Program-made: the position numbers and the translations under genes
Shown: positions 18,428 through 27,519 of the stretch, piece by piece
Layout of the letters: every line of letters starts with the position of its first letter
How positions within the stretch are numbered: position 1 is the stretch's first letter
The notes under the pieces: generated by a model
The model's input: the letters and a program-made list of their open reading frames with translations, nothing else
Database searches by the model: none
Told to the model about the DNA's origin: nothing
From: JBPOFM01 sp041391925
GTDB lineage: Bacteria > Bacteroidota > Bacteroidia > Flavobacteriales > Flavobacteriaceae
Assembly (NCBI GenBank): GCA_041391925.1
Contig: JAWKNA010000007.1
Location: forward strand, 186,001 to 250,000
Reading direction: 5' to 3'
Length of the DNA stretch: 64,000 nt

Positions 18428-19318
18428 ATGAGCCATCATCATCCAGATATACTCAACCTAAAAAACATATTTTCCATTCGTACTTTTCTGTTAAAATTCA
18501 TTGGTGTGGTCTGTGCTGTTGTTGCCATTAAGGGGTTTATGATACCTAATCATTTTTTGGATGGTGGTCTTTTGGGTATTTCAATCCTTATCCATGAGTT
18601 TTATCACATCGATGTCAGCATACCGTTGATTCTATTGAATTTGCCTTTTGTATTTATTGGTTATAAAAAAATAGGGAAAAACTTTGCTGGCCATGCTTTA
18701 ATAACCGTTGTTCTTTTGGGTATTTTGTTGAATTTACTCACAGTTCCAACAGTAACTAATGACAGTTTTTTAACAGCTGTTTTCGGAGGTGTTTTTGTAG
18801 GTCTTGGCATTGGATTTGTCATACGTGGCGGAGGAGTTCTGGATGGTCTGGAAGTTATTGCAGAATATACTAATGACCAATTTGGACTGTCGATTTCTGA
18901 AATCATTATGGCTATCAACACAAGTATCTTCCTCATTATTGCCTTCTATTTGGGCATTGAAAAAGCAATGTACTCTATCCTGACTTTTTTCACGGCCATA
19001 AAAGTATCTGATTACATCGTAGATGGGTTTGAAAAATTAACTTGTTTGAGCATTATTTCTCACGATTCTGAGAAGATAAAATCACTTATTGTCAATGACT
19101 TCAATAAGGCAGTAACTGTTTATAAAGGAGAACGTGGCAACCTTCCAGGGTCTTACGATATCAAACATGATTGTGATATTATTGTAGCAGTAGTCACTCG
19201 ATTGGAGTTGCACAAAATAAAAAAAGCGGTCAATACAGCCGATCCAAAAGCATTTATGTTTGTTCAGAACGTTAGGGAAGTTGGTGGAGGCATTGTCAGT
19301 AAAAAAAGTCCTCATTGA
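18428..19318 (+). CDS. YitT family membrane protein with C-terminal DUF2179 domain
   Basis: Protein of 296 residues: five to six hydrophobic helices in the first 200 residues, with the glycine-rich GFVIRGGGVLDGLEVIA motif typical of YitT, then a soluble C-terminal domain (TVYKGERGNLPGSYDIK, GGGIVSKK) of the DUF2179 type, a ferredoxin-like putative ligand-binding fold. Function is not established for the family. Its stop codon overlaps the start of the HD-domain gene (TGATG), so the two are translationally coupled. Confidence 0.85.
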   Translation: MSHHHPDILNLKNIFSIRTFLLKFIGVVCAVVAIKGFMIPNHFLDGGLLGISILIHEFYHIDVSIPLILLNLPFVFIGYKKIGKNFAGHALITVVLLGILLNLLTVPTVTNDSFLTAVFGGVFVGLGIGFVIRGGGVLDGLEVIAEYTNDQFGLSISEIIMAINTSIFLIIAFYLGIEKAMYSILTFFTAIKVSDYIVDGFEKLTCLSIISHDSEKIKSLIVNDFNKAVTVYKGERGNLPGSYDIKHDCDIIVAVVTRLELHKIKKAVNTADPKAFMFVQNVREVGGGIVSKKSPH

Positions 19319-19893
19319 TGGATACTGCTTACGAAAAAATATATCATCATGTCATTGATACCTTGACCAATCAATTGCCTGATTATTTAACCTATCATAG
19401 CGTTTTGCACTCGCTGTATGTAGTGGAAAAGGTCATTTATATTGGAAACAAAGAACACGTTTCTAAATCGGAGCTTCGATTGTTGAAGATTGCCGCACTC
19501 TATCATGATATTGGATTTATTAAAACCAATTTTGAGCATGAAGTGAATGGTTGTGAAATGGCACGTAAAGATTTGAAGACTTTTAACATTCCCGAAAAAG
19601 AAATTGATATCATCTGTGGCATGATTATGGCCACAAAAATACCGCAACAACCTAAAAACCATTTGGAAGCTATTCTTGCCGATGCCGATTTAGAGTATTT
19701 AGGTACCAAACATTTTAAAAAGGTAAGTGAATTGCTATTTGAAGAAATGAAACATTACAATCCCAAATTAACAAGGGAAGATTGGAATGCCATTCAAGTA
19801 AATTTTATGGAGAAGCACACATATCATACTAAATTCTGTAGGCATTATAAGGAATTTAGGAAAGAAAAAAACTTAAAAGGATTAAAAGAATAA
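19318..19893 (+). CDS. HD-domain metal-dependent phosphohydrolase
   Basis: Protein of 191 residues with the HD signature: His31, the His63-Asp64 pair in ALYHDIGF, His74 and Asp118 in ILADADLEYLG. Such single-domain proteins hydrolyse phosphate esters of nucleotides or related compounds; the substrate here is unknown. I start at the ATG at 19318, which overlaps the YitT stop as TGATG. A TTG three bases earlier is in frame but less likely. Coupling to YitT suggests the two act together. Confidence 0.8.
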   Translation: MDTAYEKIYHHVIDTLTNQLPDYLTYHSVLHSLYVVEKVIYIGNKEHVSKSELRLLKIAALYHDIGFIKTNFEHEVNGCEMARKDLKTFNIPEKEIDIICGMIMATKIPQQPKNHLEAILADADLEYLGTKHFKKVSELLFEEMKHYNPKLTREDWNAIQVNFMEKHTYHTKFCRHYKEFRKEKNLKGLKE

Positions 19894-19974
19894 CGTAGTA
19901 AAAGTGTTTTTATCTTTAAATGAAATTATCTATTAATTGCTATAAACGGACTCATCGTATTTATTCTACTATCA

Positions 19975-20088
19975 ATTTCATCCATGATTTATAATGCCAT
20001 TAAGTGTGTAATGGAATTGGATTTTAAAAGCAGAGGAAAAGTGAAGGCGAAGGACAAAGGAAAGGGGCAAGTTGAAATGTATTTGTGA
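19975..20088 (+). pseudogene. Frameshifted C-terminal remnant of a class III adenylate/guanylate cyclase
   Basis: The plus-strand frame ending at 20088 encodes about 38 residues that align without gaps to residues before the end of the intact cyclase at 21196-23289. Shared positions include IS, YN, K, then F-x-SRGKV-x-A, KGKG and VEMY. Restoring one T in the run at 20083 would extend the end to MYFVSLK and a stop, against MYFVSLV in the intact gene. Upstream the similarity fades within a few codons and no cyclase catalytic residues remain. I read it as the decayed tail of a second cyclase gene. Confidence 0.7.
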
Positions 20089-20100
20089 GTTTAAAGTAAA

Positions 20101-20133
20101 AACCCCAAAGCCTTTGTGAAAAACTTTAGGGTT
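20101..20133 (-). terminator. Terminator of paralogue B
   Basis: AACCCCAAAG (20101-20110) pairs with CTTTAGGGTT (20124-20133) with one mismatch. On the minus strand a T-rich stretch follows. It lies 24 bases after the stop codon of the gene at 20157-20840. Confidence 0.6.
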
Positions 20134-20156
20134 CTTTGTTCAACAATAAGTAGATA

Positions 20157-20840
20157 TTATTTCTTTATCTTTTTTTGTTTCTTAACAGTACTGCCTTGCT
20201 TATAGTAATAGTAATCTTCACTATCATCAAAGTCATTGTAAGTCCAGTAACTTGTATTCTGTGTTTGACCAAGGTTATAATTATAGTTATTATTACTATG
20301 GTTTACCACACCAGAGCTATGAATGATTTCTCCCCAACTATTGTAAGTAATCCGTAATCCACCTACTTGGGTGAGCATACCTCCTCGGTTGTAGCTCATA
20401 TATATAGTACCAACACGTTTTACCCTTCCAGCACTGTCGTAATTGATAAATACATTGCCAATACGTCTCACTTTACCATCATAATCATGTTGAATCAACA
20501 CACCACCATAGTTTGGAGTGTAGTAGCTGGTTCGGCTGACAGTTCCAGGAGCACCTTGGGTGGTATTGACAGAACCTCTTCTAGTGTTACTTGATTCTCT
20601 ATAATAATAAGAATCATCAAAATCACTGAACGATTCACCTGGATTGGTATTGAAATCAAAACTTCCATCAGGAAAGATCAAGAATTCAACACCTCGCTCC
20701 ATGAACATGATAGGTTCAGCATAACGATAGCGTGTCGCATTGTTAAAATCTTCACCCTGTGGTGCAACGTTGGTTTTTGTTGCGTTAGCAGATGTCAATC
20801 CTATTAACACCATTGCTGTAAAAAGTAATTTTGTCTTCAT
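20157..20840 (-). CDS. Secreted protein with GRV-type repeats (paralogue B)
   Basis: Unnamed family. Protein of 227 residues with a signal peptide (KLLFTAMVLIGLTSANA), the conserved block ERGVEFLIFPDGSFDFN, and four to five short repeats such as DGKVRRIGNVFINYD, AGRVKRVGTIYMSY and GGMLTQVGGLRITYN, followed by an Asn/Tyr/Lys-rich end (KKQKKIKK). It shares the block and the repeats with the larger protein at 14603-15793 but lacks that protein's long basic tail. The repeats look like short beta-hairpins. A sigma-54-like promoter lies 66 bases upstream. Confidence 0.75.
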   Translation of the reverse strand: MKTKLLFTAMVLIGLTSANATKTNVAPQGEDFNNATRYRYAEPIMFMERGVEFLIFPDGSFDFNTNPGESFSDFDDSYYYRESSNTRRGSVNTTQGAPGTVSRTSYYTPNYGGVLIQHDYDGKVRRIGNVFINYDSAGRVKRVGTIYMSYNRGGMLTQVGGLRITYNSWGEIIHSSGVVNHSNNNYNYNLGQTQNTSYWTYNDFDDSEDYYYYKQGSTVKKQKKIKK

Positions 20841-21195
20841 AATTAAAGGATTTAAGATTGTGCCTACTCATTAGCTTTTCGGCTTACGCTATACTATTTT
20901 GAATATCCAATTTGTGTGCCAAAAACGTAAGTATCTCATTTTTAGAATAAAAAGGCTTTAAAATGCAGGCATTTTAAAAGCATTGGTATTTTTTTATCAA
21001 GAATTTATGCATTTCAATCGCCATTTGACCAAATCTGATGGGGAATCAATCTAGATCAACTTTATGGAGTCGATATTGATAGAATTAATGTAGATATTAT
21101 TAGTATTTAGGAGAGTTTTAGCAACTTAGAATTTAAAAAAAATGACTTTTAAAAAATACTTTTTTGTATATTGAAGTGCTATTAATCAACCAACT
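20841..21195. other. Divergent intergenic region of paralogue B and the cyclase
   Basis: This 355-base gap has no gene. It holds the sigma-54-like element at 20906-20923 for the leftward gene. For the cyclase the nearest match is TATATTGA around 21169, one base off the -7 consensus, too weak to call. Confidence 0.5.
20906..20923 (-). promoter_or_regulatory. Sigma-54-like promoter of paralogue B
   Basis: The minus strand reads TTTGGCACACAAATTGGA. The GG of TGGCAC and the GG of the -12 block are 10 bases apart, the sigma-54 spacing; the -12 dinucleotide is GG instead of GC. The first ten bases are identical to the element of paralogue A. Confidence 0.5.
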
Positions 21196-23289
21196 ATGAA
21201 AAAAACACATCTCATTTTACTGTTTTTTGCCCTTGCATTTAATACCTATTCACAAACCAGAACACCAGAACTTCAGAAAAGATTAGATTCTTTGTGGCAG
21301 GTTTGGAAAGATAATACGAAAGCAGATACAATTCGCCTAAAAGCTATGAGTTATTTTATAAGTGATGGATATGAGCGTATCAATCTTGATTCGGTCTTTT
21401 ACTATTCGCAATTGCAGTATGATTTTGCCAAAGCTAAAAACAATAAGAAATATGAGCTCTTTGCCTTGGATAGACAGGCAAGTTCACTTTTCATGATGGG
21501 CGAAGTGCCAGAGGCTATTGAATATATGAAAAGAAAGATAACTGTTTTGGAAACTTACGACGATAAGAATGAGCTTTGTGGCACCCTAACAAATACAGGG
21601 ATGATTTACCAAAGAATCGGTGAATATGAAAAGGCCATTGAATATAACGAAAGGGCTTTGAAAATTGCAGAAGAAATTGACGACAAGAAATTTAGGTCGT
21701 CAATTTATCAAAATTTAGGAAATGCTTACGGTAACCAAGGCAATTATCCAAAAGCCTTGGAATATTATAAAAGAGGTCTTAAAATAGCTGAAGAAACAGA
21801 TAATAAAACCGTAAAATTAAACTCTTTAGGTAACATAGGAAACCTATACTTTAGAAATAATGAATTTGATAATGCTTTGGATTATTTAAAGCAAGGGTTA
21901 GCTCTGGCAGAAGAAGTGAGTGATAAAAGTCTAGAATCAAGATTTTATACAAACATAGCCTTGGTGTACTCCAAGCAAGAAGGCCATACAGATGAAATGC
22001 TGGAATATTCCAATAAAGCATTGAAAATAGCTGAAGACATTGGCGATAAGAACAGCATGGGAAAAGCCCTTAGTATTTTAGGAAGTTGTTATGCCGAACT
22101 GGGCCAATCTAAAAAAGCATTGGAATATACACAAAGGGGTTTGAGCATATGTGAAGAAATTGGGGATAAAAAGAATACGATTGCTGCCTTACAGTCCATT
22201 GGAGATATTTATTACGATTTGGATGAACATCAAAAAGCTGTGAAAAGCTGCCAAAGAGGTTTGGATTTAGCAATACAAATAGGCAGTTTGGAAGATCAAA
22301 TGCATAACTGCAGATGTCTTTACATGAATTTTAAATCGTTAGGTAATACTGCACAAGCTTTAAATTTTCTTGAAGAAACCAAGCGTTTGGAAAACAATAT
22401 GCATACTCAAGAGACCACCAAAAAACTCCAACAAATGGAATTTGACAAACAGTTGTTAAAGGATAGCATTGCCATGGTAGAAAAAGAACGGAAGATTGAA
22501 GAAGCGCATCAAGCAGAGGTTCAACTAAAAGATAGAAACAAGAACATGGCTATTGCCGCAGGTATTTTCTTTCTATTGGTATCGGGAGGTTTTTATAGTA
22601 GATACAGGTATACCAAAAAAGCCAAATCTGTCATAGAAAAGGAAAAAGACCGAAGTGAAAACCTTCTGCTCAATATACTTCCAGCAGAAGTGGCTGAAGA
22701 ATTGAAATTGAAAGGCGAAGCAGAAGCCAAGGATTTTGATATGGTATCCATCCTATTTACCGACTTCAAGAGTTTTACAGAACAGTCCGAAAAACTTACT
22801 GCATCTGCTTTGGTTAAAGAAATAAATAACTGTTTTAAAGAATTTGATGCCATTTGCGAAAAATATAACGTTGAAAAAATAAAAACCATTGGCGATGCTT
22901 ACATGGCAGCAGGTGGTTTGCCAGTTCCTGAAGACACTTCAGTAAAAAATACGGTGCTTGCAGCTTTGGAAATGCAAGATTTTATTGTGAAACAGCACCA
23001 AGAAAAGGAGGCTAACGGAGAACATGCCTTTGAGATGCGTGTAGGTATCCATACTGGACCTGTCGTAGCGGGAATTGTGGGGGTTAAGAAGTTTCAGTAT
23101 GATGTATGGGGAGATACGGTGAACACCGCCTCTAGAATTGAAAGTAATGGTGCAGTAGGAAAAGTGAATATTTCTGAGACTACCTATAATTACCTAAAAG
23201 ACGACACAGATTTTGTATTTGAAAGTAGGGGTAAAGTAGAAGCTAAAGGGAAAGGTAAAGTAGAGATGTATTTTGTGAGTTTGGTATAA
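21196..23289 (+). CDS. Receptor-type adenylate cyclase with periplasmic TPR domain
   Basis: Protein of 697 residues. In order: a signal peptide (HLILLFFALAFNTYSQ), about nine TPR motifs of roughly 40 residues (about 90-390; for example YEKAIEYNERALKIAEEI), a coiled-coil linker, one membrane helix (about 450-467, MAIAAGIFFLLVSGG), and a class III cyclase domain. Catalytic residues are present: metal-binding Asp523 (LFTDFKSFT) and Asp567 (TIGDAY), and the Asn and Arg in DTVNTASR. Lys563 and Asp636 occupy the two base-recognition positions, which predicts ATP as substrate. The TPR part should lie in the periplasm and sense a protein or peptide. The gene is followed after 50 bases by the DUF3667 gene. 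Confidence 0.85.
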   Translation: MKKTHLILLFFALAFNTYSQTRTPELQKRLDSLWQVWKDNTKADTIRLKAMSYFISDGYERINLDSVFYYSQLQYDFAKAKNNKKYELFALDRQASSLFMMGEVPEAIEYMKRKITVLETYDDKNELCGTLTNTGMIYQRIGEYEKAIEYNERALKIAEEIDDKKFRSSIYQNLGNAYGNQGNYPKALEYYKRGLKIAEETDNKTVKLNSLGNIGNLYFRNNEFDNALDYLKQGLALAEEVSDKSLESRFYTNIALVYSKQEGHTDEMLEYSNKALKIAEDIGDKNSMGKALSILGSCYAELGQSKKALEYTQRGLSICEEIGDKKNTIAALQSIGDIYYDLDEHQKAVKSCQRGLDLAIQIGSLEDQMHNCRCLYMNFKSLGNTAQALNFLEETKRLENNMHTQETTKKLQQMEFDKQLLKDSIAMVEKERKIEEAHQAEVQLKDRNKNMAIAAGIFFLLVSGGFYSRYRYTKKAKSVIEKEKDRSENLLLNILPAEVAEELKLKGEAEAKDFDMVSILFTDFKSFTEQSEKLTASALVKEINNCFKEFDAICEKYNVEKIKTIGDAYMAAGGLPVPEDTSVKNTVLAALEMQDFIVKQHQEKEANGEHAFEMRVGIHTGPVVAGIVGVKKFQYDVWGDTVNTASRIESNGAVGKVNISETTYNYLKDDTDFVFESRGKVEAKGKGKVEMYFVSLV

Positions 23290-23339
23290 GAATTCATTCT
23301 TTTTAGTACATTTATAACATCAATCACTCACCAACCGCT

Positions 23340-24431
23340 ATGCTAAAGCCGACCATCGAATGTTCTAACTGTAATCAACGTTTTGAGGCCCATTATCCCT
23401 ATTGTCCTTATTGTGGGCAACAAGCGGAAGATAAATTGACTCTTGGAGTCCTATTTACCAATACCATCAGCAATTACTTTTCGGTGGACGCACGTTTCTT
23501 CAAAAGTTTTGTGCCCTTATTGACGAAACCTGGTTACTTGGCAAAAAAATTTGTTCAGGGCCAACGGCTTTTGTACCTGCATCCGGCCCAAATGTATTTG
23601 TTCATCTCAGTGGTTTTTTTCTTCCTATTTTCGTTTATCTCTCGCGAACAAGCACAAAGTATGGACAAAGAATTGAAAAAGCAATTTGATAAGAGGCATG
23701 AAATCGTGGATTCTTTAAGCCAAAGGAGGCAAGATTCCATACAGAATCGGAAGGATTCAATTTTGCAAGCCACAGTGCTTCAACCGATGAAAAAAAATCA
23801 GAAAAGTCTAGGGTTATCGGATAAAGAAGTCCAACAATTGGACTCAACCATTAGTTCCAAAAACAAAAGTAGGAACAATGTTAATTTTTTGGACTTTGAT
23901 GGCGAGGAAATCGATTCTATGATAGAGGCTGGTGCTACTGACCAAAAGATACTCAAAGTAATGGGATTGAAGAACAATGATGGGTTCTTTAAAAAACGAA
24001 TTTACAATCAAGTCTTAAAATTCTACAAAAACAAAAGTGGCGGTTCCATTCTGCAGGCCTTTTATGATAGTATTCCTATTGCCATGTTCATACTTTTGCC
24101 CATCTTTGGATTGATTTTAAAGCTATTTTATTTCAACAAAGGGCCATTTGCATACCATTTGGTGTTTAGCTTTTATTTCTTTTCATTTTTATTCACTGTA
24201 TTTTCTTTCTTGGTAGCTTCGACTTTGTTGTGGGATGAATTTCCAGGTTGGGTAATCTCGTTGATTATGCTCTCCACCTTCTTTTATTTATTCTTGGGAG
24301 TTAAGAACTTTTATGGCCAAGGCTATTTTTTAAGTTTTATTAAAAGTAACCTTATCAGTTTTATGTTCTTATCAATCGTCTTACCCTTTGCAGCCATTAT
24401 TGTAGGAGTTATGGCTTTCTTGTTTTATTGA
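23340..24431 (+). CDS. DUF3667 membrane protein with zinc ribbon
   Basis: Protein of 363 residues that starts with a CxxC-x11-CxxC zinc ribbon (CSNC and CPYCG), followed by FFKSFVPLLTKPGYLAKKFVQGQR, here broken by me into the recognised DUF3667 core KPGYLAKKF-VQGQR, then a membrane helix, about 120 residues of charged Lys/Asp/Ser-rich cytoplasmic or coiled region, and four more helices at the C-terminus. DUF3667 proteins are common in Bacteroidota and have no known function. It is probably co-transcribed with the cyclase. Confidence 0.8.
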   Translation: MLKPTIECSNCNQRFEAHYPYCPYCGQQAEDKLTLGVLFTNTISNYFSVDARFFKSFVPLLTKPGYLAKKFVQGQRLLYLHPAQMYLFISVVFFFLFSFISREQAQSMDKELKKQFDKRHEIVDSLSQRRQDSIQNRKDSILQATVLQPMKKNQKSLGLSDKEVQQLDSTISSKNKSRNNVNFLDFDGEEIDSMIEAGATDQKILKVMGLKNNDGFFKKRIYNQVLKFYKNKSGGSILQAFYDSIPIAMFILLPIFGLILKLFYFNKGPFAYHLVFSFYFFSFLFTVFSFLVASTLLWDEFPGWVISLIMLSTFFYLFLGVKNFYGQGYFLSFIKSNLISFMFLSIVLPFAAIIVGVMAFLFY

Positions 24432-24513
24432 AAAAAAGATTGAAATCAAAAACGGGAAACATAAAGAAAATACTAAATATCTAAACACTCACTTCTGAAA
24501 TAGTGATTGATAA

Positions 24514-27297
24514 CTAAAGTTTCTCCTTTAGATAGTTCCCAGTAACAGAATTTTTATTTTTCACCAATTCTTCAGGTGTTCCTTGAGCTACCAACTGCCC
24601 TCCACGTTCTCCACCTTCAGGGCCTAAATCAATGATGTAATCGGCACATTTGATAAGTTCCAAATTGTGCTCAATAACAATGATGGAATGTCCTTGCTCA
24701 ATCAAGGCCTGAAAGGATTTTAGCAACTTTTGTATGTCGTGAAAATGTAGGCCAGTTGTGGGTTCATCAAAAATAAAAAGGGCATTGTCACTTCTAGAAC
24801 CTTTCCCTAAAAATGTTGCTAGTTTGATACGTTGCGCCTCTCCACCAGAAAGAGTTGAGGAACTTTGACCCAAAGTAACATACCCTAAACCTACATCTTT
24901 TAGAGGTTGCAACTTGCCTTGGATTTTGGATTGGTTGTGCTTATCAAAAAAAGCAACAGCATCGTCAATGGTCATATTGAGAACGTCGTCAATATTTTTA
25001 TCTTCAAAAGTGACTTCAAGTATTTCTTTTTTGAAGCGTTTTCCATTGCAGGTCTCACACACCAAATGTACGTCGGCCATGAATTGCATCTCAATGGTTA
25101 CTTCGCCATCGCCTTTACAAGTTTCGCAACGCCCACCATCAACATTAAATGAAAAATGTTTCGCCTGATAATTACGGATTTTACTTAACTTTTGACTCGC
25201 GAATAAGGCTCTGATATCATCATACGCCTTGATGTATGTTACAGGATTGGAGCGCGATGAGCGACCTATCGGATTCTGGTCCACAAACTCAATATGTTGG
25301 ATATTTTTATAATTCCCTTTAATTTCGGTGAACTGCCCAGATTTATCACCAAAACCCGTCAACTGTTTTTGAATCGTCGGAAATAGAATCTTTTTGACCA
25401 ATGTACTCTTTCCGCTTCCAGAAACTCCTGTGACGACCGTTAGCATTTCCAAAGGGAAATTAACATCAATATTCTTAAGATTATGCTCACGCGCTCCAAT
25501 GATTTCAATTTGATATTTTGATTTGCGACGCTTTTTTGGAACTTCAATGACCATTTCTCCATTGAGATATTTGGCCGTCAAAGTATCAGCTTTTAAAATG
25601 TCTTCATAGGTTCCTGAGGCCACGACTTCACCACCAAAAGTTCCAGCTTCTGGGCCAATGTCTATAATTTGGTCTGCCGCTTTCATGATATCTTCATCAT
25701 GTTCTACAACGATAACTGTATTGCCTAAATCGCGTAACGCTTTTAACACCACAATTAATTTTTCCGTATCCTTAGGATGTAAACCAATACTTGGTTCATC
25801 CAAAATATACATGGAGCCAACCAAACTGCTTCCCAAAGAAGTTGCCAAATTGATACGCTGGCTTTCACCACCAGACAATGTGTTCGATTTTCTGTTTAAA
25901 GTCAAATAATCTAAACCTACATTGGATAGAAAACTCAATCGGTTTGTAATTTCTTTTAAAAGGCGCTCGGCAATCTTTGTGTCGTGGTCATTCAATTCCA
26001 ATTGTTTGAAGAAACTGGTCAGTGTATTCAAAGGCATGCCTACCAATTCTGTGATTGTGACACCACCAACTTTTACATAATTGGCTTCAGGTCGTAGGCG
26101 TTTTCCCTGACATTTGCTGCATTTCGTTTTGCCACGATAGCGCGAGAGCATGACACGGTTTTGAATTTTATAGGCTTTTGCTTCCAATTCTGCAAAGAAC
26201 TCATCCAAACCGGTAAAATGATTGTTGCCTTCCCATATCAATTGCTTTTGGGCTTCTGTCAATTGAAAAAATGGTTTGTGTATTGGAAAATCGAACTTAT
26301 GCGAATTATTAACCAATAGGTCACGATACCAACTCATACTTTCGCCACGCCAAGGGAAAATGGCATTTTCATAAATGGAGAGTGCCGTGTTGGGAATCAC
26401 CAAATCTTCATCAATGCCGATGACATCGCCATAACCTTCACATTTTGGACAAGCACCATAAGGGTTGTTAAAACTGAACAAATGTATGTTGGGCTCCATA
26501 AAAGTCATGCCATCAAGCTCAAATCGATTGTTGAACAGGGTTTGTTTGTTATTAGATACCGATTCGATGATGGTTGTACCTTTACCTTCAAAAAAAGAGG
26601 TTTCTATGGCATCTGCCAATCGGTTGTAAAAATCTTCTTCATGTTTCACGACGATTCTATCAACAACTAAAAAAATATCTTTATCAATAGTTTTTTCAAG
26701 AGCATCTTCAATTCTTAAAACTTCATGTTCATGTTGAACCCTCGCATACCCTTGTTGTTGCAAGACTTTTAGTTTATCTTCCATAGTCCTGCTGGCTTCC
26801 AAGGGAATAGGAGCGAGGAGGAGCAGTTTTTCACCATCCTCAAAAGACTTTACCAAATCCAACACATCTGCTGTAGTATGTTTCTTGACCAAATTTCCAG
26901 AAATAGGCGAATACGTTTTCCCGATTCTGGCAAACAACAATTTCAGATAATCATAGATTTCCGTCGAAGTTCCAACCGTAGAGCGTGGATTTGTGGAGTT
27001 GACTTTTTGTTCAATGGCAATGGCTGGTGCAATTCCTTTGATAAAATCGACTTTAGGCTTATTGAGACGTCCCAAAAACTGTCGTGCGTAACTCGAGAGA
27101 CTTTCTACATAACGACGTTGGCCTTCGGCATACAGAGTGTCAAACGCTAAGCTAGATTTTCCGGAGCCGGATAATCCTGTAATCACCACCAATTTATTCC
27201 GTGGAATCACCACATCCATATTTTTTAGATTGTGGAGATTGGCACCTTTAATGATGATATTTTGTTTTGGATTTACATCTGAAAGCTTAACGTTCAT
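24514..27297 (-). CDS. uvrA: Excinuclease ABC subunit A
   Basis: Damage-recognition ATPase of nucleotide excision repair; it loads UvrB on DNA lesions. From the start at 27297 it has 927 residues, normal for UvrA. Seen: the first Walker A GLSGSGKSS, a zinc module CPKC plus CSKC, the ABC signature TLSGGESQRI, the second Walker A GVSGSGKST, the DNA-binding zinc module CETCKGDG with CETCNGKR, the second signature TLSGGEAQRI and LFIFDEPTTGLH. I prefer 27297 because the in-frame ATG at 27324 falls in the predicted -7 element. No uvrB or uvrC is nearby, as is common. Confidence 0.96.
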   Translation of the reverse strand: MNVKLSDVNPKQNIIIKGANLHNLKNMDVVIPRNKLVVITGLSGSGKSSLAFDTLYAEGQRRYVESLSSYARQFLGRLNKPKVDFIKGIAPAIAIEQKVNSTNPRSTVGTSTEIYDYLKLLFARIGKTYSPISGNLVKKHTTADVLDLVKSFEDGEKLLLLAPIPLEASRTMEDKLKVLQQQGYARVQHEHEVLRIEDALEKTIDKDIFLVVDRIVVKHEEDFYNRLADAIETSFFEGKGTTIIESVSNNKQTLFNNRFELDGMTFMEPNIHLFSFNNPYGACPKCEGYGDVIGIDEDLVIPNTALSIYENAIFPWRGESMSWYRDLLVNNSHKFDFPIHKPFFQLTEAQKQLIWEGNNHFTGLDEFFAELEAKAYKIQNRVMLSRYRGKTKCSKCQGKRLRPEANYVKVGGVTITELVGMPLNTLTSFFKQLELNDHDTKIAERLLKEITNRLSFLSNVGLDYLTLNRKSNTLSGGESQRINLATSLGSSLVGSMYILDEPSIGLHPKDTEKLIVVLKALRDLGNTVIVVEHDEDIMKAADQIIDIGPEAGTFGGEVVASGTYEDILKADTLTAKYLNGEMVIEVPKKRRKSKYQIEIIGAREHNLKNIDVNFPLEMLTVVTGVSGSGKSTLVKKILFPTIQKQLTGFGDKSGQFTEIKGNYKNIQHIEFVDQNPIGRSSRSNPVTYIKAYDDIRALFASQKLSKIRNYQAKHFSFNVDGGRCETCKGDGEVTIEMQFMADVHLVCETCNGKRFKKEILEVTFEDKNIDDVLNMTIDDAVAFFDKHNQSKIQGKLQPLKDVGLGYVTLGQSSSTLSGGEAQRIKLATFLGKGSRSDNALFIFDEPTTGLHFHDIQKLLKSFQALIEQGHSIIVIEHNLELIKCADYIIDLGPEGGERGGQLVAQGTPEELVKNKNSVTGNYLKEKL

Positions 27298-27321
27298 AAG
27301 GTTTTTTGGATTCTGAATCTG

Positions 27322-27329
27322 CAAAGATA
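27322..27329 (-). promoter_or_regulatory. Predicted -7 element of uvrA
   Basis: On the minus strand TATCTTTG matches TAnnTTTG exactly, 24 bases before the chosen uvrA start at 27297. No TTTG at the -33 distance was found. Confidence 0.45.
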
Positions 27330-27394
27330 CACTATCTAATTCAGCTTTAAAAAAAAGGTATTGTGCAATAAAATGTTAAAGTTTAGTCCGAAAT

Positions 27395-27427
27395 TTTGCA
27401 TTTTAGGAATGATTGTTGTTATATTTG
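27395..27427 (+). promoter_or_regulatory. Full Bacteroidota promoter of the ECF sigma gene
   Basis: TTTG at 27395-27398 and TATATTTG at 27420-27427 are separated by 21 bases, fitting the TTTG-N19-21-TAnnTTTG rule for the housekeeping sigma factor. The predicted transcript start near 27434 leaves a leader of about 85 bases. Confidence 0.65.
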
Positions 27428-27519
27428 AATCATAATCGATTAAATTACAGTTGCCTATATCATAATATTACTTTAAAGATTAACCCCAAGCATAGAGAAT
27501 TTTCTATGTCCCTAAAGTA

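Noticed and set aside
24440..24513. Possible terminator between the DUF3667 gene and uvrA
   Set aside because: Only short pairings (CACT/AGTG) and no T-tract on either strand.
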